Shown here: positions 17,062-25,330 of the stretch, piece after piece
Layout of the letters: every line of letters begins with the position of its first letter
How positions within the stretch are numbered: position 1 is the stretch's first letter
Assembly (NCBI GenBank): GCA_944385665.1
Contig: CALWYB010000001.1
Location: forward strand, 16,046 to 80,045
Direction: 5' to 3'
Origin: an uncultured Oscillospiraceae bacterium
GTDB lineage: Bacteria; Bacillota; Clostridia; Oscillospirales; Oscillospiraceae
Length of the DNA stretch: 64,000 bases
Position numbers and translations under genes: made by a program
The notes under the pieces: model-generated
Databases searched by the model: none
What the model was told of the DNA's origin: nothing
What the model saw: the letters and a program-made list of their open reading frames with translations, nothing else

Positions 17062-17529
17062 TTACCGGCGGCCGCCGCCACGGCGGTTTCCGCCCTTCTT
17101 CTCCAGATAGCGCAGCTCAGAGAGTTTGCTGTCGGAGGCCTGCATAAACTGTCTCAGCCGGTCCTCAAAGTCTGTGGGCTCCTTGGGCGCGGAAGGACGG
17201 GGCACATATCCGCCGGAACGGGGTCCGTTCTGACGGGGTCCGCCCTGACGGTGGGGACGGTTCCCCTGGAATCCGCCGGAAGCGCGCTGAGGCGGATCAT
17301 TCACCTTCTTAATGGACAGATTGATCCGGTTGGCCTGGTCGATGCCGATGACCTTGACCTTGACCTCCTGCCCCTCCTTGAGGTAGTCGCTGACCTCGTT
17401 GACGTAGGTATAGGCGATTTCGGAGATGTGGACCAGACCGGAGCGGCCCTCCGGCAGCGCCACAAATGCACCAAACTTCGTAATTCCCGTTACCTTGCCG
17501 TCCAAAATGGACCCAACTCCAAACTCCAT
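17062..17529 (-). CDS. S1-domain RNA-binding protein (YabR-like)
   Basis: The 155-residue protein has one S1 domain at residues 1-76 (GSILDGKVTGITKFGAFVAL, GLVHISEIA, QEVKVKVIGID) and then a basic, glycine/arginine/proline-rich tail ending in GGNRRGGGRR. It resembles YabR of Bacillus subtilis, which lies next to divIC there too, and related polynucleotide phosphorylase-like S1 proteins. Such proteins bind RNA or ribosomes. The disordered RGG-like tail adds further RNA-binding capacity. It is the last gene of the yabP-yabQ-divIC cluster, 89 bases after divIC. Confidence 0.85.
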   Translation of the reverse strand: MEFGVGSILDGKVTGITKFGAFVALPEGRSGLVHISEIAYTYVNEVSDYLKEGQEVKVKVIGIDQANRINLSIKKVNDPPQRASGGFQGNRPHRQGGPRQNGPRSGGYVPRPSAPKEPTDFEDRLRQFMQASDSKLSELRYLEKKGGNRRGGGRR

Positions 17530-17618
17530 ACTGACTGAAATATCCTCCTTGTAAATTTCCCCCTGAAACTGTGCACCGGCCCGGCAAAAGTCCGCACCTC
17601 CGCCTGCCGTTTGGCCTG

Positions 17619-17894
17619 TCAGCCGGCTACGTCACTGTACAGGGTCTCCCCCTGCTTGACATAGCCCCGCTCCCGGGCCACCCGCTCCAGCGTGTCGGGG
17701 TCATCGCTGTTGTCGATGGCCTCCTGCAGCTGCTGGTTGGCCAGCTTCTGTTCCTCCACTTGCTGGCTCACCGTCTGCTGCTGCTGTTTGGTGTCCTGGA
17801 TCCGCCCCCGCAGATCCAAAAGAGAGGTGGCCAGATAGACCAGCAGCACCACGATCACTACCTTGGTCAAAATCCCGGTTCGTTTCAGGCGCAT
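17619..17894 (-). CDS. divIC: Septum formation initiator, FtsB/DivIC family
   Basis: The 91-residue protein has a short cytoplasmic N-terminus, one membrane helix (about residues 10-27, LTKVVIVVLLVYLATSL), a coiled coil rich in glutamine and leucine (30-62), and the family ending RVARERGYVKQGETLY. DivIC joins DivIB and FtsL outside the membrane to activate septal cell wall synthesis. Its order after yabP and yabQ and before the S1-protein gene matches Bacillus. A good GGAGGAGGAG ribosome binding site precedes ATG 17894. The whole 5' two thirds overlaps the yabQ frame (see there). Confidence 0.9.
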   Translation of the reverse strand: MRLKRTGILTKVVIVVLLVYLATSLLDLRGRIQDTKQQQQTVSQQVEEQKLANQQLQEAIDNSDDPDTLERVARERGYVKQGETLYSDVAG

Positions 17895-18387
17895 GGTCTT
17901 CTCCTCCTCCCTCCCGGTCCCGCCTCCGGCGGGCCGAGCGCTCCATTTCCTGAGTTATCTGATTTATTCTATACCATTTTCCCCCGGAAAGGAAGATATT
18001 TTTTGCAAGTTTTTTGATTTTTTTCTGGAGATGATTTAGTGCAATCAACGGGAGAACCAGAATTTTCAAGATCCAGGTGACCAGATCTGCCGCCCGGTAC
18101 CCCACCCAGAGCACTCCGGAGCTGAAGAGCCAAAAATACGCACAGCCGCCAAAGAACAAAAACACCGCTCCGTACAGCCGCACCATCCCGCCCCAGGCCC
18201 ACTGGGACCAGACAAACAGCGCCGCCGTCAGGGTCACCCAGAACAGCAGGTCCAGGAAGGGACCCAGAAGGGGCAGATGGACCCGCACCCGTAAGATTCG
18301 GAACAGGTCATACAGCAGCCCGGCGGCCAGGCCCAATCCCACCGCCTGAACGATGGCCCAGGCCTGGGCTGTGACATCCGCCGTCAT
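17701..18387 (-). CDS. yabQ: Spore cortex biosynthesis protein YabQ
   Basis: The 228-residue frame begins with membrane helices at about 12-30, 38-63, 68-90 and 95-115 (LGLAAGLLYDLFRILRVR is the conserved start of YabQ), then a basic stretch (KKIKKLAKN, RSARRRRDRE). YabQ is needed for cortex formation in Bacillus subtilis. The frame runs 194 bases into divIC in another phase. Its last 65 residues are low-complexity (GASG, TAAADGE), as a shadow frame would be. Either YabQ really has this long overlap, or its C-terminus ends differently in the living genome. It overlaps yabP by four bases (ATGA). Confidence 0.82.
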   Translation of the reverse strand: MTADVTAQAWAIVQAVGLGLAAGLLYDLFRILRVRVHLPLLGPFLDLLFWVTLTAALFVWSQWAWGGMVRLYGAVFLFFGGCAYFWLFSSGVLWVGYRAADLVTWILKILVLPLIALNHLQKKIKKLAKNIFLSGGKWYRINQITQEMERSARRRRDREGGGEDHAPETNRDFDQGSDRGAAGLSGHLSFGSAGADPGHQTAAADGEPASGGTEAGQPAAAGGHRQQR

Positions 18388-18677
18388 CCGCCCAGCAGCC
18401 GGGCGAACAGGCCCACCCGCTCCCGGCCCCCGTCCTCATAGGACAGGGAATCCACGGTCCCCTCCACCTTCAGGTCGCCTCCGTCCAGAGACAGCTTTTC
18501 AATGTGCAGGTCCTCTCCCCGCACCACCAGCGTCCCCTTTACCGTGAGCATGACGATGGTGTTCTCGTCAAAGCTCTCCACTTCCTCCACCCCGGAGACG
18601 GTCAGCTGCTCCCGCCCCTCCAGAAGGATGTGGTGGGCCGCCTGGCTGGGCAGTCCACTATATTCCATATGCGCCAC
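18384..18677 (-). CDS. yabP: Sporulation protein YabP
   Basis: The 97-residue product matches YabP: HHILLEGREQLTVSGVEEVE, SFDENTIVML and GTLVVRGEDLHIEKL in order. YabP belongs to the YabP/YqfC family made in the mother cell under sigma-E. It is first in the cluster yabP-yabQ-divIC-S1. The gene lies 105 bases from the end of ilvD, with a hairpin between them. Its presence supports a spore-forming host. The upstream neighbours hup and yabO (rqcP) found in Bacillus are not in this window. Confidence 0.9.
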   Translation of the reverse strand: MAHMEYSGLPSQAAHHILLEGREQLTVSGVEEVESFDENTIVMLTVKGTLVVRGEDLHIEKLSLDGGDLKVEGTVDSLSYEDGGRERVGLFARLLGG

Positions 18678-18746
18678 CTCATTTCCTTTTTTCCAGTATA
18701 CGAGGTGGCTTCCGCCCTTATGACAGGCCGTCCCAAGGTGCGGGAA

Positions 18747-18777
18747 AGCCCCGCCGCCCAGAACAGGCAGCGGGGCT
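18747..18777 (-). terminator. Possible terminator between ilvD and yabP
   Basis: AGCCCCGC (18747-18754) pairs with GCGGGGCT (18770-18777). Only a short T-poor tail follows on the minus strand, so termination may be incomplete. Confidence 0.5.
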
Positions 18778-18782
18778 GTGGA

Positions 18783-20444
18783 TCACTCCAGAATGGCGCC
18801 CTTATCGGCCGAGGAGACCAGCTTGGCATACCGGGCCAGGTAACCGGTCTTGATCTTGGGCTCGGGGCAGACCCACTTGGCCTTCCGGGCGGCCAGAGTG
18901 GCCTCGTCCACCTTCAGGGTGATGGTGTGGGCGGGGATGTCGATGGCAATGAGGTCGCCCTCCTCCACCAGGCCGATGGGGCCGCCGGAAGCCGCCTCGG
19001 GGGAGATGTGGCCGATGGAGGCGCCCCGGGTGGCGCCGGAGAAGCGGCCGTCGGTGATGAGGGCCACGTCCTTGTCCAGACCCATGCCCGCAATGGCGGA
19101 GGTGGGGTTGAGCATCTCCCGCATGCCGGGGCCGCCCTTGGGGCCTTCATAGCGGATGACCACCACGTCGCCGGCCACGATCTTGCCGGCGTAGATGGCC
19201 TGGATGGCATCCTCCTCGGAGTCAAACACCCGGGCGGGACCCTCATGCTGCATCATCTCGGGGGCCACGGCGGACTGCTTCACCACGCAGCCGTCGGGAG
19301 CCAGGTTGCCTTTCAGCACCGCGATGCCGCCGGTCTTGGAGTAGGGGTTGTCGATGGGACGGATGAGTTCGGGGTCCCGGTTCACCACACCCTCCAGATT
19401 TTCCGCGATGGTCTTGCCGGTGCAGGTCATCAGGCTGGTGTCCAGCAGGCCCGCCTTGGCCAGCTCGGCCATGACAGCGTACACGCCGCCGGCCCGCTCC
19501 AGGTCCTCCATGTAGGTGTTGCCGGCGGGAGCCAGGTGGCACAGGTTGGGGGTCTTTTCCGAGATCTCATTGGCCATGTCGAAGGAGAGCTCAATGCCGC
19601 ACTCGTGGGCGATGGCGGGCAGGTGGAGCATGGTGTTGGTAGAGCAGCCCAGAGCCATGTCGATGGTCTCGGCGTTGTGGAAGGCGGCCTCGGTCATAAT
19701 GTCCCGGGGACGGATGTCCTTCTTCACCAGCTCCATGATCTGCATACCGGCGTGCTTGGCCAGACGGAGCCGGGCGGAGTAGACGGCGGGGATGGTGCCG
19801 TTCCCCCGTAAGCCCATGCCGATGGCCTCGGTGAGGCAGTTCATGGAGTTGGCGGTATACATACCGGAGCAGGAGCCGCAGGTGGGGCAGGCGTTGTTCT
19901 CGTACTCCTCCAGGCCCTCCTCGTCCAGCTTGCCGGCGTAGTAGGAGCCCACCGCCTCGAACATGTGGCTCAGGCAGGTGCGGCGGCCGTCGTTCATGGT
20001 GCCGGCCATCATGGGCCCGCCAGAGACGAAGATAGTGGGGATGTTCACCCGGGCGGCAGCCATCAGCAGGCCGGGCACGTTCTTGTCGCAGTTGGGGATC
20101 ATCACCAGGCCGTCAAACTGGTGGGCCATGGCCATGGCCTCGGTGGAGTCGGCGATCAGGTCCCGGGTGACCAGGGAGTACTTCATGCCCACATGGCCCA
20201 TGGCGATGCCGTCGCACACGGCGATGGCGGGGAACTCCACGGGGGTGCCGCCGGCGGCCCGGATGCCGGCCTTGACCGCCTCGGCGATCTTGTCCAGGTT
20301 CATGTGGCCGGGAACGATCTCATTAAAGGAACAGACCACGCCGATGAGAGGCCGCTCCAGCTCCTCCTTGGTGTAGCCCAGGGCGTAGAGCAGGGAACGG
20401 TTGGGGGCGGCGGGGGCCCCCTTTTTGATGACATCCGAGCGCAT
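18783..20444 (-). CDS. ilvD: Dihydroxy-acid dehydratase
   Basis: The 553-residue enzyme carries the IlvD/Edd cluster-binding cysteines (PNCDKN and [17 protein letters not shown]) and the C-terminal [14 protein letters not shown] signature. It removes water from dihydroxy-isovalerate and dihydroxy-methylvalerate to give the keto acids for valine, leucine and isoleucine, using an oxygen-sensitive iron-sulfur cluster and magnesium. ATG 20444 is preferred: GAGGAGG lies at the right distance upstream, and residues from MRSDVIKKG match the family start. It is divergent from a GntR/FCD regulator and apart from the ilvBN-ilvC run, so it is probably controlled separately. Confidence 0.95.
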   Translation of the reverse strand: MRSDVIKKGAPAAPNRSLLYALGYTKEELERPLIGVVCSFNEIVPGHMNLDKIAEAVKAGIRAAGGTPVEFPAIAVCDGIAMGHVGMKYSLVTRDLIADSTEAMAMAHQFDGLVMIPNCDKNVPGLLMAAARVNIPTIFVSGGPMMAGTMNDGRRTCLSHMFEAVGSYYAGKLDEEGLEEYENNACPTCGSCSGMYTANSMNCLTEAIGMGLRGNGTIPAVYSARLRLAKHAGMQIMELVKKDIRPRDIMTEAAFHNAETIDMALGCSTNTMLHLPAIAHECGIELSFDMANEISEKTPNLCHLAPAGNTYMEDLERAGGVYAVMAELAKAGLLDTSLMTCTGKTIAENLEGVVNRDPELIRPIDNPYSKTGGIAVLKGNLAPDGCVVKQSAVAPEMMQHEGPARVFDSEEDAIQAIYAGKIVAGDVVVIRYEGPKGGPGMREMLNPTSAIAGMGLDKDVALITDGRFSGATRGASIGHISPEAASGGPIGLVEEGDLIAIDIPAHTITLKVDEATLAARKAKWVCPEPKIKTGYLARYAKLVSSADKGAILE

Positions 20445-20474
20445 AATAAAGTACCTCCTCAAAAGCAAAATCAG

Positions 20475-20501
20475 TTGTCTGATTTCTATTGCATTGTCTG
20501 A
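20475..20501. promoter_or_regulatory. Pair of candidate GntR operator sites
   Basis: TTGTCTGA occurs at 20475-20482 and again at 20494-20501, 19 bases apart in the same orientation. Both lie just downstream of the ilvD -10 box, where a bound repressor would block the start of ilvD transcription. Confidence 0.5.
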
Positions 20502-20505
20502 CTAT

Positions 20506-20534
20506 ATAGTATAAGATAGAGGTACGAATGTCAA
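20506..20534 (-). promoter_or_regulatory. Promoter of ilvD
   Basis: On the minus strand TTGACA (20529-20534) and TACTAT (20506-20511) are separated by 17 bases. Confidence 0.65.
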
Positions 20535-20561
20535 GGACCATTTTGCACTCAGGAGGGCCCC

Positions 20562-21239
20562 ATGGAACGAAAAAACCGCTGGCAGCAGGCCGCTGCCACC
20601 CTGTATGACCAGATCGTGGCGGAAAAGCGCCTTCAGCCCGGGGACAAGCTGCCCAATGAGGTGGATCTGTCCCAGGAGCTGGGGGTGAGCCGGGCCACCC
20701 TCCGGGAGGCCATCCGCTCTCTGTGCACTCAGGGGGTGTTGGAGGTGCGCCGGGGCAAGGGCACCTTTGTCTCCCCCCAGGTGGAGGACATTGAGGACTT
20801 TGGGTTTGACCGCCTGAACGGCGTGAAGGGCCGCCTGCGGGATCTGTTTGAGCTGCGGGCCATCTTTGAGCCCCAGGCCGCCGCTCTGGCCTGCCGCCGG
20901 GCCACCGAGGAGGAGCGTCAGGACATCCTAACAAAGGGGGAAGCAGTGGCTGCCTGCATCCAGTCCGGCGCCGACCGCACCCGGGCCGACCGGGCCTTCC
21001 ACACCGCCATCGTACGCTCCACCCACAACGAGTTCATGGTGCGGCTGCTGCCCATCATCAACCAGGCGGTGGAGGAGGCCATCGCCGACGGAGAGCACGC
21101 CGAGGAGCTGGCCCAGGTCACCTTGCAGGACCACGCCCTGCTCATGGACTTTTTCCGCAAGGGGGACGCCCAGGGCGCGGAGTACGCCATGGCTATCCAC
21201 ATGCGCCACGCCATGGATGAGATGGAGTTGGAGGGGTAA
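20562..21239 (+). CDS. GntR-family regulator, FadR/FCD subgroup
   Basis: The 225-residue protein has a GntR winged helix at about 8-75 (LYDQIVAEKRLQPGDKLPNE, LGVSRATLREAIRSL, RRGKGTFV) and an FCD all-helical ligand domain from about 88 (LFELRAIFEPQAA, DRAFHTAIVRSTHNE with metal- or ligand-binding histidine, HALLMDFF). FCD regulators usually sense small organic acids. It is divergent from ilvD across 117 bases that contain the ilvD promoter and two TTGTCTGA repeats, so ilvD is the obvious target. The ligand could be a branched-chain intermediate; this is inference. AGGAGG precedes the ATG. Confidence 0.88.
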   Translation: MERKNRWQQAAATLYDQIVAEKRLQPGDKLPNEVDLSQELGVSRATLREAIRSLCTQGVLEVRRGKGTFVSPQVEDIEDFGFDRLNGVKGRLRDLFELRAIFEPQAAALACRRATEEERQDILTKGEAVAACIQSGADRTRADRAFHTAIVRSTHNEFMVRLLPIINQAVEEAIADGEHAEELAQVTLQDHALLMDFFRKGDAQGAEYAMAIHMRHAMDEMELEG

Positions 21240-21280
21240 AAAGAGAAAAGACGCAGTATTGGGCTGCCTCTCATCAACAA

Positions 21281-21311
21281 AAACAGGGCCCTCGGCAAAT
21301 GCCGAGGGCCC
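21281..21311 (-). terminator. Intrinsic terminator of the ilv operon
   Basis: GGGCCCTCGGC (21286-21296) pairs with GCCGAGGGCCC (21301-21311) around AAAT; TGTTTTTG follows on the minus strand. It lies 20 bases after the ilvC stop. Confidence 0.9.
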
Positions 21312-21330
21312 ATTCTTGTGCTGAATTAAA

Positions 21331-22350
21331 TTAGTTGGAAGCGGTGTCCAGGTCGGTGTCGCCGCCCCAGATCATGTTCTTACGCAGCTCCTCGCCCACG
21401 ATCTCCATCTGGTGCTTGGCCAGCTGGGCGCGCTTGGAGTTGAAGAAGGTACGGCCGTTCTTGTTCTCGGCGATCCACTTGCCGGCGAAGGTGCCGTCCT
21501 GGATGTCGGAGAGAACCGCCTTCATGTTCTTCTTGGTCTCCTCGTAAGGCAGGACACGGGGACCGGAGACATACTCGCCGTACTCGGCGGTGTCGGAGAT
21601 GGAGTAGTTCATAGCAGCCACGCCGCCCTTGTTGATCAGGTCGATGATCAGCTTCATCTCATGGATGCACTCGAAATAGGCGTTCTCGGGCTCATAACCG
21701 GCCTCAACCAGGGTCTCGAAGCCGCACTTCATCAGGTCGACTACGCCGCCGCACAGCACGCACTGCTCGCCGAACAGGTCGGTCTCGGTCTCGTCGTGGA
21801 AGGTGGTCTCCATGATACCGGCACGGGCGCCGCCGATGCCGGCGATGTAGGCCAGAGCGATCTTATAGGCATCCCCAGTGGCGTTCTGCTCCACAGCCAC
21901 CAGGCAGGGCACGCCCTTGCCGTTGACATAGGTGGAACGGACAGTGTGGCCGGGGCCCTTGGGGGCAGCCATGAACACGTCCACGCCCTTGGGAGGTACG
22001 ATCTGCTGATAGCGGATGTTGAAGCCGTGAGCGAAAGCCAGAGCGTTGCCCTCCTCCAGGTTGGGGGCGATGTCCTTCTTGTACACGTCAGCCTGGACCT
22101 CGTCGTTGATCAGCATCATCACGATGTCGCCCCACTTGGCAGCCTCGGGAATGGTCATGACCTTCAGGCCGGCCTCCTCAGCCTTCTTCCAGTTCTTGGA
22201 GCCGGCGCGCAGGCCCACGCACACGTCGCAGCCGGAATCCTTCAGGTTCAGGGCATGAGCGTGACCCTGGGAACCATAGCCGATAATGGCGATCTTCTTC
22301 CCATTCAGATAGTTGATGTCACAGTCCTTGGCATAATACATCTTAGCCAT
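21331..22350 (-). CDS. ilvC: Ketol-acid reductoisomerase, class I
   Basis: The 339-residue enzyme has the Rossmann start [20 protein letters not shown], the cofactor loop [11 protein letters not shown], and the knotted C-terminal domain with the magnesium residues in [10 protein letters not shown] and ECIHEMKLI. It isomerises and reduces acetolactate or acetohydroxybutyrate, the second common step to valine, leucine and isoleucine. It is the last gene of the T-box-led ilvB2-N2-B1-N1-C run, 75 bases after ilvN1, and a terminator follows. Length is normal for class I. Confidence 0.96.
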   Translation of the reverse strand: MAKMYYAKDCDINYLNGKKIAIIGYGSQGHAHALNLKDSGCDVCVGLRAGSKNWKKAEEAGLKVMTIPEAAKWGDIVMMLINDEVQADVYKKDIAPNLEEGNALAFAHGFNIRYQQIVPPKGVDVFMAAPKGPGHTVRSTYVNGKGVPCLVAVEQNATGDAYKIALAYIAGIGGARAGIMETTFHDETETDLFGEQCVLCGGVVDLMKCGFETLVEAGYEPENAYFECIHEMKLIIDLINKGGVAAMNYSISDTAEYGEYVSGPRVLPYEETKKNMKAVLSDIQDGTFAGKWIAENKNGRTFFNSKRAQLAKHQMEIVGEELRKNMIWGGDTDLDTASN

Positions 22351-22425
22351 GATCGTACACTCCTTTTGTTCTAAAATAAAATATATTCCAATTTCAAACA
22401 GGCCGCTTGGCCCGTGGAATTGACG

Positions 22426-22992
22426 TTACAGTACGTTCTTTCCGTAATTGTACTCTTCCCGCAGCTTGTTGTCGTCATAGATGGAGCTGCGGCCCCGCTC
22501 AATAGCCAGGGTGCCGGTCTTCGCCATCTCCAGGATACCGAAGTCATCCAGCAGGTCGATGAGGGCGGTGGTTTTGCTCTTGTCGCCGAAAATGGCCACG
22601 GTCAAGGTCTCCCGGCTCACGTCGATGATGTTGGCCCGGAAAATATTGGCCATCTGAATCACCTCGTCCCGGGCGTTGCGGTCCACCGCCTTGACCTTGA
22701 TCATGGCGAATTCCCGCTGGATAGAGGTCTCCTCGTCCAGAATCTTCACCACCATCACGGGGATCAGTTTGCGGCACTGGGCGGCAATTTGATTGACCAT
22801 CAGCTCGTCCCCCAGGATCACGATGGTAATCCGGGTGACGCCGGGCTGGCTGGTCTCGCCGGAGACGATGGACTCGATATTATAGCCCTTGCGGGAAAAC
22901 AGCCGGGCTACCTGGCTGAGTACGCCGGGAATATCCTGAACCAGCAGGGACAGGGTATAGAGCTTCTTTTCCGTATCAAAGGTCTTTTTCAT
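22426..22992 (-). CDS. ilvN: Acetolactate synthase small subunit (copy 1)
   Basis: The 188-residue product has an N-terminal ACT domain at about 10-85 (LYTLSLLVQDIPGVLSQVAR, LFSRKGYNIESI) and a C-terminal activating domain (FGDKSKTTALIDLLDDFGIL). It binds the large subunit, raises its activity and confers feedback inhibition by valine or another branched-chain amino acid. It is somewhat longer than copy 2 (161 residues), with an extra basic tail ending in YGKNVL. It follows ilvB1 by 12 bases, so the two form a matched pair. Confidence 0.92.
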   Translation of the reverse strand: MKKTFDTEKKLYTLSLLVQDIPGVLSQVARLFSRKGYNIESIVSGETSQPGVTRITIVILGDELMVNQIAAQCRKLIPVMVVKILDEETSIQREFAMIKVKAVDRNARDEVIQMANIFRANIIDVSRETLTVAIFGDKSKTTALIDLLDDFGILEMAKTGTLAIERGRSSIYDDNKLREEYNYGKNVL

Positions 22993-23004
22993 GTCCCCGC
23001 CCCC

Positions 23005-24708
23005 TTACTTCAGCAAAAAGTCGGTGATATGGGCGCCGCCCGCCACCATGGGACGGACCATCTCGTCCATGTCGATCTGCGCGTCGATGACGTAGCCGCA
23101 GCCGCAGGAGAGAGCCTCCTGGAGGGCCGCCTCCATCTCCGCCCGGTTGGTGACCCGCTTGCCCTTGAGGCCGTAAGCCTGGGCCAGCTTGACAAAGTCG
23201 GGGCCGCGGTCCAGGGTGGTCTGAGAGTAATGCTCGTGATAGATGAGGTGCTGCCACTGGCGGACCATACCCAGGGTGCCGTTATTAAAGACCACGGTGA
23301 TGATGGGCAGGTGGTAATACTGCACGGTGGCCAGCTCGTGGCAGTTCATCCGGAAGCAGCCGTCGCCGGTGGTGTGAACCACCACCTTGTCCGGGTTGCC
23401 CATCTTGGCGCCGATGGCAGCGCCCAGGCCGAAGCCCATAGTGCCAAAGCCGCCGGAGGTGAGCAGCTGTCCGGGATACTCAAAGTGGAAATGCTGGATG
23501 GACCACATCTGATGCTGGCCCACATCGGTGGCCACAATGGTATCGTGGGGAACCGCCTTCTGGATGGCGTCCAGGACCTGGCCGGGGGTGAGCTTGTCGC
23601 CGCCCTCCACCGGCTGCTCCGCCCGCAGGGGAAGGATGTGCTCCTTCCACTCCTTGTGGCTGTACTGGGGCAGACGGTCGTTGAGCAGCTCCAGCACCCG
23701 CTTGGCGGACCCGATGATATGGTGGTCGGTGAGCACGTTCTTGTCGATCTCCGAGCGGTCAATGTCGATATGTACGATCTTGGCCTGGCTGGCGAAGGTG
23801 TCGGGCTGGAGGGCCACCCGGTCGGAGAACCGGCAGCCCACCGCGATGAGCAGGTCGCACTCGTTACAGGCCACGTTGCTGGCCTGGGAGCCGTGCATAC
23901 CGATCATGCCGGTGGTAAGAGGGTGGGCGCCGGGGAAGCCGCCGCCGCCCATGACGGTGATGGCCACCGGGGCATCCAGCTTTTCGGCAAATTCCCGGAA
24001 CTGCTGATCCGCCCGGCCGCGAACCACACCGCCGCCGCAGATGAGCAGAGGCCGCTCCGACTGGGCGATCATATCCACCAGCTTGTTGATGTCCCCAATG
24101 TCCGGCTCGGGGGCCTTCAGGCCGTGGTTGATGGCCAGCTCCCGGATGCTGTTGGTGGACCGGTTCTGGGTCCAGGGGATGAACTCGTAGTCGATCATGG
24201 TATTGAGGGCGGTGACATTCTTCAAAAAGTCGATGAGCACCGGGCCGGGCCGGCCGGTGGCCGCCACAGCAAAGGCCTGACGCATAATGTCCGGAATGGT
24301 CTGAGGGTCCCGGACCAGATAGGTGGCCTTGGTGATGGGCATGGCGATGCCGGTGATGTCCACCTCCTGGAATGAGTCCTTGCCCAGCAGGTCCTCACTG
24401 ACATTGCAGGTGATGAACACCACAGGGGAGGAGTCCATATAGGCGGTGGCGATGCCGGTAGTCAAATTGGTGGCACCCGGTCCGCTGGTGGCGAAGCACA
24501 CCCCAACCTTTCCGGTGGAACGGGCGTAGCCGTCGGCGGCGTGGGAGGCACCCTGCTCGTGGGCCGTCAATACATGTCGTATTTTATCTTTATAATTATA
24601 CAGTTCATCATAGAGATTCAGGATGGTACCGCCGGGATAGCCAAAGACGGTGTCCACCTCCTGCTCCAACAGGCACTCCATGATGGCTTGGGTGGCACGA
24701 ACTTTCAA
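23005..24708 (-). CDS. ilvB: Acetolactate synthase large subunit (copy 1)
   Basis: The 567-residue enzyme is a full-length thiamine diphosphate decarboxylase: catalytic E51 in AHEQGA, QEVDITG near 110, and the cofactor motif GDGCFRMN...FNNGTLG ending with N475-N476. W485 in VRQWQ is the tryptophan that in characterised enzymes favours 2-ketobutyrate as second substrate and is a herbicide-resistance position. It condenses pyruvate with pyruvate or 2-ketobutyrate, starting valine/leucine or isoleucine synthesis. It lies downstream of the second synthase, separated by 121 bases that hold a heptamer array. Confidence 0.94.
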   Translation of the reverse strand: MKVRATQAIMECLLEQEVDTVFGYPGGTILNLYDELYNYKDKIRHVLTAHEQGASHAADGYARSTGKVGVCFATSGPGATNLTTGIATAYMDSSPVVFITCNVSEDLLGKDSFQEVDITGIAMPITKATYLVRDPQTIPDIMRQAFAVAATGRPGPVLIDFLKNVTALNTMIDYEFIPWTQNRSTNSIRELAINHGLKAPEPDIGDINKLVDMIAQSERPLLICGGGVVRGRADQQFREFAEKLDAPVAITVMGGGGFPGAHPLTTGMIGMHGSQASNVACNECDLLIAVGCRFSDRVALQPDTFASQAKIVHIDIDRSEIDKNVLTDHHIIGSAKRVLELLNDRLPQYSHKEWKEHILPLRAEQPVEGGDKLTPGQVLDAIQKAVPHDTIVATDVGQHQMWSIQHFHFEYPGQLLTSGGFGTMGFGLGAAIGAKMGNPDKVVVHTTGDGCFRMNCHELATVQYYHLPIITVVFNNGTLGMVRQWQHLIYHEHYSQTTLDRGPDFVKLAQAYGLKGKRVTNRAEMEAALQEALSCGCGYVIDAQIDMDEMVRPMVAGGAHITDFLLK

Positions 24709-24742
24709 ATTGCTGCCTCCTTATGGTTCAGATCGGAGTGAT

Positions 24743-24824
24743 GAGATAGGAGATCGGAGTTGATGCCTCCGTGGCGCATACCGTTATCGCTATCTTCTAT
24801 CTCTTATCTCCTATCTTCTATCTC
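24743..24824. repeat. Heptamer tandem array with inverted partner
   Basis: Five head-to-tail 7-bp units of the form YTATCTY fill 24790-24824 (CTATCTT, CTATCTC, TTATCTC, CTATCTT, CTATCTC). GAGATAG and a near copy stand in opposite orientation at 24743-24756, so AGATAGGAGAT (24744-24754) can pair with ATCTCCTATCT (24806-24816). The element fills the gap between ilvN2 and ilvB1. Confidence 0.85.
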
Positions 24825-24829
24825 AAAAT

Positions 24830-25315
24830 TCAGATTTTGCCCCCGCCCTTCTGCACCGCGATGACGCCGGTGCGGGCCACCTCCAGGATGGAGAAGGGGC
24901 GCATCATGGACTGGAAGGTGTCCAGCCGGTCCGGGGTATCGGACAGCTCCATGGTCAGGGAGGTGGGGGAGATGTCCGCCACCTTGGCTCCCATGATCTC
25001 ACAGATGGTCATGATGTCCTGGCGGGTCTTGTTGTTGGCGTTTACCTTTAATATCATCAGCTCCCGGCCAATGAGGTTGTTCTCCTCCAGAGTACGCACC
25101 TTAATGACCTCAATGAGCTTATTGAGCTGTTTTTCCACCTGTTCCACCACGTTGTTTCCGCTGTCCACAATGATGGTGATGCGGGAGACGGTGGGGTCAT
25201 CCGTGACTCCCACGGCCAGGGAGTCGATATTGAACGCCCGGCGGGAAAACAGCCCGGTAATTCGGTTCAGTACACCCGCCCGGTTTTCCACCAGGACAGA
25301 AATGGTCTGTTTCAT
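24830..25315 (-). CDS. ilvN: Acetolactate synthase small subunit (copy 2)
   Basis: The 161-residue protein has the standard IlvH length and domains: ACT at 1-75 (TISVLVENRAGVLNRITGLF, FSRRAFNIDSLAVG) and a C-terminal regulatory part (FQSMMRPFSILEVARTGVIA). It regulates the large subunit encoded 15 bases upstream. Together they make a second, complete acetolactate synthase beside copy 1. The two small subunits differ clearly in sequence and length, so the enzymes may respond to different end products. Confidence 0.92.
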   Translation of the reverse strand: MKQTISVLVENRAGVLNRITGLFSRRAFNIDSLAVGVTDDPTVSRITIIVDSGNNVVEQVEKQLNKLIEVIKVRTLEENNLIGRELMILKVNANNKTRQDIMTICEIMGAKVADISPTSLTMELSDTPDRLDTFQSMMRPFSILEVARTGVIAVQKGGGKI

Positions 25316-25330
25316 ATCCTCTCCCCCTCC

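Noticed and set aside
24743-24824. Possible CRISPR array.
   Set aside because: Units are 7 bp and adjoin without spacers.
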